A stretch of DNA of 64,000 bases, from positions 100,605 to 164,604 of the forward strand of contig JAAEZH010000007.1 of assembly GCA_018222965.1 (NCBI GenBank). Direction: 5' to 3'. Of the stretch, positions 18,429-26,100 are shown in pieces. The first letter of the stretch is position 1. Every line of letters starts with the position of its first letter. A model generated the notes under the pieces. It saw nothing but the letters and a program-made list of their open reading frames with translations. It made no database searches and was not told where the DNA came from. The translations under genes were made by a program, and so were the position numbers. The DNA is from Bacteroidota bacterium. Its GTDB lineage: Bacteria > Bacteroidota > Bacteroidia > Chitinophagales > Saprospiraceae.

Positions 18429-18987
18429 TTCCCCGTTTCAAAACTGGACCCTCTTCCTGGATCGGGACGGCGTGATCAATCACAGATTGCCGGGACGCTA
18501 TGTCCAAAATCCCGATGAGTTTGACTTTATGCCCGGAGTACCGGAGGCTATCGCTCAACTAAACCGCCTGTTTTCACCAGTAGTTGTGGTAACCAATCAG
18601 CAGGGGATTGGCAAAGGCCTGATGACAGAAACGGATCTGGCCGGGGTGCATGCGTACATGCTTTCAGAAATTGCTGCTGCCGGCGGAAAAATTGATGGGG
18701 TGTACTTTTGCCCGGAACTGGCTGTAGGTAATCCGGATTGCCGCAAACCAAATACCGGTATGGCGAGAGAGGCGCAAAAGGACTTCCCCAATATCCGATT
18801 TGATCAGGCGGTGATGGTTGGCGATTCCTGGAGCGATATGGAATTTGGCAATCGACTCGGGATGTATACGGTGTTTCTTTCTACCAAAGAAGGAGAGGAG
18901 GCCATCCTTAAAGAGAAAAATATAGCCGTTAATGCCATTTACCCGGGTTTGAAGGTATTCGCGGATGTATTGTTACAGACCAAATAG
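18421..18987 (+). CDS. gmhB: Heptose bisphosphate phosphatase (HAD superfamily)
   Basis: 188 residues. HAD motif I is FLDRDGVIN (D14, D16), motif II VTNQQGIGKG (T58, N59), motif III K109 in CRKPN, and motif IV GDSWSD (D135). This fits D-glycero-D-manno-heptose 1,7-bisphosphate 7-phosphatase, the step after the heptose kinase. The zinc-binding insert of classical GmhB (C-x-H then C-x-C) is reduced to C97 and C107, with no His, so the zinc site is probably absent. The start overlaps gmhA by 8 bp. A histidinol-phosphate phosphatase-type activity is an alternative because the families are close. Confidence 0.85.
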   Translation: MPDSPFQNWTLFLDRDGVINHRLPGRYVQNPDEFDFMPGVPEAIAQLNRLFSPVVVVTNQQGIGKGLMTETDLAGVHAYMLSEIAAAGGKIDGVYFCPELAVGNPDCRKPNTGMAREAQKDFPNIRFDQAVMVGDSWSDMEFGNRLGMYTVFLSTKEGEEAILKEKNIAVNAIYPGLKVFADVLLQTK

Positions 18988-19070
18988 GTTTTCCCGGGAT
19001 TCGGGATAATCTCCGATTCTTATTTTCCTTACTTTTATTATCCCTTTTCCATTCAAAATGTCATAAGCAC

Positions 19071-20924
19071 ATGAAGAAACTATACGTACTGTTTTTGTTT
19101 ATCACCTTCTCGGCAGCCACCTATGCCCAGGGGCTGGAATATTATACCGAAAAACGCCAGCCGGTACCTTTGGCAGCGACCATCAATTTTTCGGAGCTGG
19201 GACCCGACTTTGCGCCTGAGCTTCGATATGTGGCTCCTATTCCGGGTGGGGAAGCTTATATGAATTTTCTGATGGAGCAGAAAGCGGCTTCCGCCGAAAG
19301 GTTTCCCCGGCAGGAGGGCGTAACTCAAAATCGGGGATTGGCTGAACCTCCATTACTGCTCACTGAATTTGCCGGTAATAACTCGACCTCGAGTACGCCT
19401 CAGGATAACCATGTAGCCGTTTCCAACGGCGGCCAGATCGTATCGGTGATCAATCGGCACGTAGCTATCAAAGATCCGACAGGCGACTGGTTAGGAGCTG
19501 CAACCCTGAATAACTTTATCTCCGAACTGAACCTCGACAATGATCAGTTTGATCCGCGGATCATGTACGATCCGGAAGCTGATCGCTTTATCATTTTTAT
19601 GATCCACGACCGGGTGAGTACAGCCAATAAGATTGTAGTTGGATTTTCACAAACCAATGATGCCGACGGCGAATGGAACTTCTATTTGCTAGCCGGTAAT
19701 CCTTTTGGCGAAAACGTGTGGTCTGATTATCCGATCATTGCTCAAACTGCCTCGGAAGTTTTTGTAACCATCAATCTGATCATTGACAATGAGTCCTGGC
19801 AGGACGGGTTTACGCAAAGTCTTATTTGGCAGATTGACAAAGAAAACGGTTATAACGGAGACCCGCTCGATACCCGTATCTGGTCTGACATTACCTGGGA
19901 CGGAGTGCCGATCCGGAATCTTTGTCCGGTCAATAAAGGCGACGGAATGCCCGGCGACAACCTCTATCTGTTGTCCAACCGCAATTTTGACGTGGAGAAT
20001 GATTCCATCTTCGTTATGGAGCTCACCGGTGTTCAGGACGATCCGGATGTGGAGCTGTTGATGGATGTGCAAAAAGCCGATCAGCCTTACGGGCTTGCGC
20101 CTGATGCCATGCAGGAATTGGGTTCGTTGGCTACCAATGATGCCCGTATTCTGGATGCTTTCCTGCAGGATAATACCATTCAGTTTGTTGGCAATTCAGT
20201 GGATCCGAATACGGGACAGGCGGCTGTATATCACGGGATTATCGACGATGTGGCTGGTGCACGAGACATAACGGGTTACATCGTTAATGGCGGAGCCGAC
20301 GATATTGGTTATCCGGCTATCGCTTATACCGGTATTGAAGGCGGAGATCAGGATGCGATCATTGTTTTCAGCCACAGCTCTGCAACGCGTTATCCGGGTT
20401 GTTCGGCCATTTACTTTGACAACGATCGTCACCACTCTGATATGGTTACCATTAAAGAAGGCAACAACTTCATCAATATGATCGGCGGCGTAGGGCAGGA
20501 GCGCTGGGGCGATTACTCCGGCAATCAGCGAAAATACGATGAGCCGGGTGTGGTTTGGATCAGCTGTTCATTCGGCGAAAGCAACAATGATAATGATACC
20601 TGGATAGGCGAATTGGCTCGTCCGGATTTGTTTTCAAATACGGAAGAACAAGCAGCCGAAGAGTCGGATATGAAGTTGTTCCCGAATCCGGCATCCGATC
20701 GGGTGGAAGTGCAATTTGATACACAGGCGGAAACGGAGAATATCCAAATTGAATTGATGGATGTAAACGGGCGATTGGTTAAAACGCTGATGGATCGCAA
20801 GCCAAAATTCAACGGAACTTTGCAGTTCTCCTTTAGCGTGGCACCGCTTTCTTCCGGAGTCTACTTTTTACGAGTAAGTGGGGATGGTCAGCTCTTACAT
20901 ACCGAGCGAGTGATTGTAGAATAA
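19071..20924 (+). CDS. Secreted protein with T9SS type A sorting domain
   Basis: The 617-residue protein has a signal peptide (cleavage after about residue 19, TYAQG) and an N-terminal linker. A large beta-rich region follows (about 85-515), with patterns such as DPRIMYDPEADRFIIFMI and RWGDYSGNQRKYDEPGVVW. These resemble secreted propeller-like proteins common in Bacteroidota. The last about 80 residues start with LFPNPASDRVEVQF and end in a Lys-poor beta strand, the type A C-terminal domain recognised by the T9SS sortase. No catalytic residues are recognisable. It stands alone after gmhB (83-bp gap) and is followed by a strong terminator. Confidence 0.85.
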   Translation: MKKLYVLFLFITFSAATYAQGLEYYTEKRQPVPLAATINFSELGPDFAPELRYVAPIPGGEAYMNFLMEQKAASAERFPRQEGVTQNRGLAEPPLLLTEFAGNNSTSSTPQDNHVAVSNGGQIVSVINRHVAIKDPTGDWLGAATLNNFISELNLDNDQFDPRIMYDPEADRFIIFMIHDRVSTANKIVVGFSQTNDADGEWNFYLLAGNPFGENVWSDYPIIAQTASEVFVTINLIIDNESWQDGFTQSLIWQIDKENGYNGDPLDTRIWSDITWDGVPIRNLCPVNKGDGMPGDNLYLLSNRNFDVENDSIFVMELTGVQDDPDVELLMDVQKADQPYGLAPDAMQELGSLATNDARILDAFLQDNTIQFVGNSVDPNTGQAAVYHGIIDDVAGARDITGYIVNGGADDIGYPAIAYTGIEGGDQDAIIVFSHSSATRYPGCSAIYFDNDRHHSDMVTIKEGNNFINMIGGVGQERWGDYSGNQRKYDEPGVVWISCSFGESNNDNDTWIGELARPDLFSNTEEQAAEESDMKLFPNPASDRVEVQFDTQAETENIQIELMDVNGRLVKTLMDRKPKFNGTLQFSFSVAPLSSGVYFLRVSGDGQLLHTERVIVE

Positions 20925-20925
20925 T

Positions 20926-20966
20926 AAAAAAGGGGTTGTCTCCAGTTAAGACAACCCCTTTTACTT
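20926..20966. terminator. Bidirectional intrinsic terminator
   Basis: A perfect 14-bp stem (20928-20941 with 20949-20962, core GGGGTTGTCT) has a 7-nt loop and A/T runs on both sides. It separates the T9SS gene ending at 20924 (+) from the MerC gene ending at 21000 (-). Confidence 0.9.
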
Positions 20967-20999
20967 TTATCCCCCTTTCGGGGAATGGAATTATGCTTC

Positions 21000-21422
21000 T
21001 TAGGCAGCTACCTGTTTGGCTTGGAACTCTTCGAGTTTCCCTGCCGGAACTTTACAGGCTTTGTTGAGGATGCGCCAATTTACCCAATGCGCTGAAGCAA
21101 TGAAGATGCCTCCGATTGCCGTTAGGATGTGTTCTCCTTCTCCCGGTACAAATCGGCTGATAATCAAAAAAACAAAACCAACGAGGGCAATCTGGATAGG
21201 GCGCCAGGAGTTGTGTTCTGGTTTGCTTCTTCCCAATGACCAGGTAGCAACGACCAGGCTGATAATGATAAATACAAATTCTACCACTCCGTGAGCCAGC
21301 CACTCCAAGCCACTAAGCATCCCTAAAGTAAGTATAAAAGGAAGTGCCAGGCAATGTATGGCACACAGGGCGGAGGCGAAAAATCCCACAAAATCCAGAT
21401 TCCAGCTGGTAAATTTAGACAT
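21000..21422 (-). CDS. MerC-domain inner-membrane protein
   Basis: 140 residues with four TM helices (about 11-33, 43-62, 73-90, 96-113). The conserved CAIHC motif (C20, C24) in the first helix and ALPFIL are diagnostic of the MerC family. MerC proteins move thiophilic metal ions across the inner membrane; chromosomal Bacteroidota copies are usually not part of mercury operons and may handle other metals. No merA, merR or merT is nearby. A perfect palindrome overlapping its promoter (21460-21474) suggests control by a metal-responsive repressor, plausibly of the Fur/Zur family. A second cysteine near the C-terminus (C122) is present. Confidence 0.85.
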   Translation of the reverse strand: MSKFTSWNLDFVGFFASALCAIHCLALPFILTLGMLSGLEWLAHGVVEFVFIIISLVVATWSLGRSKPEHNSWRPIQIALVGFVFLIISRFVPGEGEHILTAIGGIFIASAHWVNWRILNKACKVPAGKLEEFQAKQVAA

Positions 21423-21444
21423 AGTCTTATCAAGTTTCAGAACA

Positions 21445-21452
21445 CAAAACTA
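21445..21452 (-). promoter_or_regulatory. merC-family gene promoter, -7 box TAGTTTTG
   Basis: On the - strand, TAGTTTTG matches TAnnTTTG. A TTG lies 20 bp upstream inside the palindrome at 21460-21474 and its flank, giving the standard spacing. The -7 box is 23 bp from the start codon. Confidence 0.6.
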
Positions 21453-21459
21453 ATAAAAA

Positions 21460-21474
21460 TGCAACATTGTTGCA
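21460..21474. promoter_or_regulatory. Perfect 15-bp palindrome TGCAACATTGTTGCA, candidate operator
   Basis: Two 7-bp arms, TGCAACA and TGTTGCA, around one base. It lies between the upstream gene's stop (21476) and the -7 box of the MerC gene, covering the -33 region. This is the usual geometry for a repressor. Form and position resemble Fur-superfamily sites; the regulator itself is not in the window. Confidence 0.7.
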
Positions 21475-21475
21475 A

Positions 21476-22954
21476 CTAACTATTATTTTTCGATAAAGGC
21501 CGGATGTTTTTATCGAGTTCGTGGATCTTTTCCAATAGCCAGTTCTTGTTTATAAGTGATTGAGAATCATTTATTTGATGCTGTAGCTTGTGGAGGTCTT
21601 TTTGGAGTGAACTCGCTGATTGATAATCCAGTCTATTTCTTAGTAGCATGGCCCTTTTTGTAAATTTGAAGAGGTTGCTAAGCCCCTGGATTCGATGACT
21701 GGTCATTCGCTTGTTGCGTTTCATATTTTGCCGAAAGGCATTGGAGAGCGCCTGAAGCGCCTCATATTCCCCCAGGTCGTAATAGGTTCGTAAGAGCAAG
21801 GCTTTGGTAGCCAGATAATACCGCGGATCGTTGTACTCCAATCCGGCAAGCATCTCGAGGGCCTGATCCGGATTTCCGATTGCATAATAATAGGATGCCA
21901 GATTAAATCGCCAGGCACGGGTTTGGGAGTCCGGATGTAATTTTCCTTTGTAGTCCTGCAAAAACTGGTATACCCATTCGGTTTCTCCGGCTCGCAGAGC
22001 GATGGCAGTTATGTTTTTATAATGCCATTCCGGGAGAATGCCCTGTTGGAAAATGAGCTCTTTTTTCAATTGCCAACGAATGATTTTTAAAGCTTTGGCA
22101 TGGTAGGAATCGTCTCCCCGGTTTATATGTCCGATGCAATAATTGAGTAGCATATTGTACAGGTCCTGTTGCTCCGAGCGGGAGAAGTTCCCGTGTTGTT
22201 TCTGCAAGGCTGCCAATACGGATTCCAGTTGGTAATCGGGATGACCGGTCAACAGACGATACAATTGGTGATAAACATTGACAGCCGGGATGGTTTCAAA
22301 ATAGGCTTTGCGGGATTCTACATATGTTAGAATCTCATCCAACAGATAGGGCGTGTAAGTACCTTTCAGGATTTTTCTTCTGATGCGTAATTCGCAATGG
22401 TCCTTTAATTTTTCAGAGATAAAAAAGTAGTCGAGTTCTTCCTGTTTTTTCTGTAAATTAGGATCCCATTCGTGCTCTCCTTTTTGCCGGTAGTCGAAAT
22501 CGGCTTCCCGGGCTATGTAAGAGGCTCGCAAGTGGTAATCACTGTTTTTTATTTTTGCCTGCCTAAGCCCTTTTTGAATCTTATTTAAATGTTTTTTGTA
22601 GAGCACACTGTGCTGGTCTTTTCGCAATCTTTCGAGTAAAAACAGCTCGGAGGCAGCATTGGATTCGGCGAAAGCCTCTACCTGAAAGAATTGTTCGACC
22701 AATTTTACCGCATAACTAAACACGACTGAAATACGCTGATAGTCAAAGGTCTCTTCGGGGAAAATATGCGGAAACAGTTGTTTTTTGTCGCAACTGCTTT
22801 CAGAGAAATCCGGATAAATTGCGCTTAAATGGCTGATGAGATTAATAACACCAATATGCTTATTGTGATAGGGAGATTCGGCAAATTCCCTCAAACGGCT
22901 CATTTCCCGGCGGGAAAGCGGTGTTAAAAGTTGTATCAGGCGAGAATTAATCAT
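21476..22954 (-). CDS. Large all-helical protein of unknown function
   Basis: 492 residues, no signal peptide and no TM segment, dense in Leu, Gln, Lys, Tyr and Arg with a helical-hairpin rhythm throughout. Stretches such as NPDQALEMLAGLEYNDPRYYLATKALLLRTYYDLGEYEAL resemble TPR units. The C-terminal part is Lys/Asn-rich. It is a cytoplasmic protein, probably a TPR-like scaffold. I do not recognise a named family, but proteins of this size and composition occur in many copies in Saprospiria. A second protein of the same general type is at 52329-53852, though I see no clear alignable identity. It is divergent from the repeat protein gene at 23140. Confidence 0.75.
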   Translation of the reverse strand: MINSRLIQLLTPLSRREMSRLREFAESPYHNKHIGVINLISHLSAIYPDFSESSCDKKQLFPHIFPEETFDYQRISVVFSYAVKLVEQFFQVEAFAESNAASELFLLERLRKDQHSVLYKKHLNKIQKGLRQAKIKNSDYHLRASYIAREADFDYRQKGEHEWDPNLQKKQEELDYFFISEKLKDHCELRIRRKILKGTYTPYLLDEILTYVESRKAYFETIPAVNVYHQLYRLLTGHPDYQLESVLAALQKQHGNFSRSEQQDLYNMLLNYCIGHINRGDDSYHAKALKIIRWQLKKELIFQQGILPEWHYKNITAIALRAGETEWVYQFLQDYKGKLHPDSQTRAWRFNLASYYYAIGNPDQALEMLAGLEYNDPRYYLATKALLLRTYYDLGEYEALQALSNAFRQNMKRNKRMTSHRIQGLSNLFKFTKRAMLLRNRLDYQSASSLQKDLHKLQHQINDSQSLINKNWLLEKIHELDKNIRPLSKNNS

Positions 22955-23139
22955 AAAAAATATCCAAAAAATAATTACACAAAAGACCTGTTAAATATGG
23001 ATTTTGCTGCTTTAATTATGGAAAAATATCCAAAAAAACCTAAAAAATGTATTTTTTTTAACCACGATCTATAGGCATTTTTGTAATGGTGTCAGAACAG
23101 GCTGACACATCAGTTCCGGTTCATCAAAAAAATTCGACC
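22955..23139. promoter_or_regulatory. Divergent intergenic region with two 16-bp direct repeats
   Basis: AAAAATATCCAAAAAA occurs exactly at 22956-22971 and 23022-23037, 66 bp apart (start to start), close to the two divergent starts. The sequence is very AT-rich. The repeats may be a shared regulator site or intrinsically curved DNA. Confidence 0.5.
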
Positions 23140-26100
23140 ATGAGCAAACCGATTTCAAGCTTTTACCTTTTTATACTCAGTTTCATTTTGCTGGGTTTCT
23201 CTTTTGATCTCAACGCCAATTCTATTCCGGAAGGGAAGGAGGTCGTGTGTGAGATTTTTGACATGACGGCTGTCCCAACAGAATGTAATGCCGATGGCTT
23301 TTTCTTTGTGGAAATAGACTTTGAAGTTGTCGATCCCGCCAGTAGTACGTTCTCCGTCGTGGGCAATGGCAACGATTATGGTGATTTCGCCTACGTCGAT
23401 TTGCCGGTTACTCTTGGGCCTTTCCCCGGTGATGATGGAACTCCCTGGGAGTTTGTGGTGATTGATAATGACAATCCGGATTGTTCTGATTTTGTGGATC
23501 TCGGCGAGGTCATGTGTACCACCTGCGATTCGGAGAATGTCTACATTGAATCTATAAGTGCCAGTGCCGACGGCACCTTATTTGAAATTGGTTACGATGC
23601 AGCAGCGCCTCCTCCAACCACGCTTGGAGTGGATCTTTCCTATAATGGGATTTCACTTGGGTTTTTTCCCTTTTCTCAAATGCCGGCTGAAATTTTCATT
23701 CCCTGTTCTTCTGGAATCAATGGTACCCTGACAGTCTGCGACAATGACACCAACTGCTGTGTCGACTTTAATATTGAACTTGCCCAGTGTGCTGCGGTTG
23801 ATTGCAACATTTTTGACATCATAGTAGAAGTGCTTCCCTGTACGCCAAACGGCGTATTTAGTGTGGAACTTGACTTTCAATACGATAATGTAGGAAACGC
23901 CGGATTTACCGTCCTGGGTAATGGCAATAATTACGGAACCTTCCAGTATGCCGATTTACCGATTACCATCGGGCCTCTCAGTGGAGATGGAACTACCGTT
24001 TATGAGTTTGTAGCCATTGATAATGAAAGTCCCGGTTGTATGGATGCTACCGCGATTGATCCTGTAGATTGTGGAACCGGCGGCAATTGTGAGATTTGGG
24101 ACCTGGTTGTTGAAGCCTTCGAATGTGATGCTGACGGCAACTTCATGGTAGATTTGGACTTCAATTACGCGAATACGGGTGACTTATTTAAGGTACTTGT
24201 TAATGGAGACATCTATGGCGAATATTCGTACGACGACCTGTTCCTTACCATTGGTCCGTTTGAAGGAAATGGCAATGCTTATGTCTTTGAAGTACAGGAT
24301 CTGAACCACCCGGATTGTGCAGCCATACTAACCATTGAAGCTCCCAATTGCGGAAATGGTTGTGAGTTGTGGGACCTGACAGCTGAATTGATCAGCGACA
24401 ATGCAGACGGCTCCCTTTTCCTGATTGATTTCAACAGTCAGGGTACCGGAGGCTTCGGCTTTGACGTGTACTATAATGACGAGCTTATTGAGTTTTACAA
24501 TTACGATGACCTTCCTGTCGAAGTGTTCATTCCCTGTAACCTGGGGACGCCGGGTGTGTTGACTGTATGCGACAACGATAATTTGGATTGTTGCACTTCG
24601 ATCGAGGTGGAGTTGAATGATTGTACCGGCGGCAATTGCGAAATCTGGGACCTGGTCGTTGAGCCTTTTGAATGTGATGCCGAAGGCAACTTCATGGTAG
24701 ATCTGGACTTCAATTACGCCAATACGGGTGACTTCTTTAAGGTACTTGTTAATGGAGATTTCTATGGCGAATATTCGTACGACGACCTGTTCCTTACCAT
24801 TGGCCCTTTTGAAGGAAATGGCAATGCTTATGTCTTTGAAGTACAGGATCTGAACCACCCGGATTGTGCAGCCATACTAACCATTGAAGCTCCCAATTGC
24901 GGAAATGGTTGTGAGTTGTGGGACCTGACAGCTGAATTGATCAGCGACAATGCAGACGGCTCCCTTTTCCTGATTGATTTCAACAGTCAGGGTACCGGAG
25001 GCTTCGGCTTTGACGTGTACTATAATGACGAGCTTATTGAATTTTACAATTACGATGACCTTCCTGTCGAAGTGTTCATTCCCTGTAACCTGGGAACGCC
25101 GGGTGTGTTGACGGTATGCGACAACGATAATTTGGATTGTTGCACCTCGATCGAGGTTGAGCTGAATGATTGTACCGGCGGCAATTGCGAAATCTGGGAC
25201 CTGGTCGTTGAGCCTTTTGAATGTGATGCCGACGGCAACTTCATGGTAGATTTGGACTTCAATTACGCGAATACGGGTGACTTATTTAAGGTACTTGTTA
25301 ATGGAGACATCTATGGCGAATATTCGTACGACGACCTGTTCCTTACCATTGGTCCGTTTGAAGGAAATGGCAATGCTTATGTCTTTGAAGTACAGGATCT
25401 GAACCACCCGGATTGTGCAGCCATACTAACCATTGAAGCTCCTGAATGTGCGACGGGGGATTGTGCGATCTGGGATGTAGTGGTTGAACCGATTTGTCAG
25501 CCGGATGAAACATTTATGGCCGTGCTGGATTTCAACTACGACAATACCGGAGCTTCCGGCTTCCAGGTTAAATTTGGAACAGAAAGCTTTGGTCCATTTG
25601 ATTATGCCGATCTGCCGGTTGAGATTGGTCCTTTTGCAGGTGATGGCTCGGTTTATAGCGTGCTTATCCGGGATGTAGATAATCCGGATTGTAAAACGAC
25701 TGCCCAGTATGAAAGCCCGGTTTGTGAACCGGAATGTGCTATCTGGGATTTAACGGCCACTCCTGATTGCAACAATGAAGGGGAATACCTGCTATTGATT
25801 GATTTCAATCATGTCAATACAAGTGCAGCCGGCTTTAATGTTTACTACAATGGAACCCATCAAGGATTATTCGACTATGTCGATCTGCCTGTCGTCATTG
25901 GTCCCTTCCCAGGCGATGGATCCCCCAATTCTTTGGTTGTAAGGGATGCAGAAATCAATGGTTGTAAGGAAACTCTGATTCTGGATCCTGTTTTGTGTAC
26001 CGACGAGTGTACAATCTTTAATGTAACTACGACTGTAGAATGTGACGAGAATGATGAAACATTCGATCTTACACTGGATTTCGATTATGAAAATCCGGGC

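Noticed and set aside
24328..24858. 176-codon - strand open frame
   Set aside because: Antisense across the 549-bp duplication; the real coding frame is continuous on the other strand.
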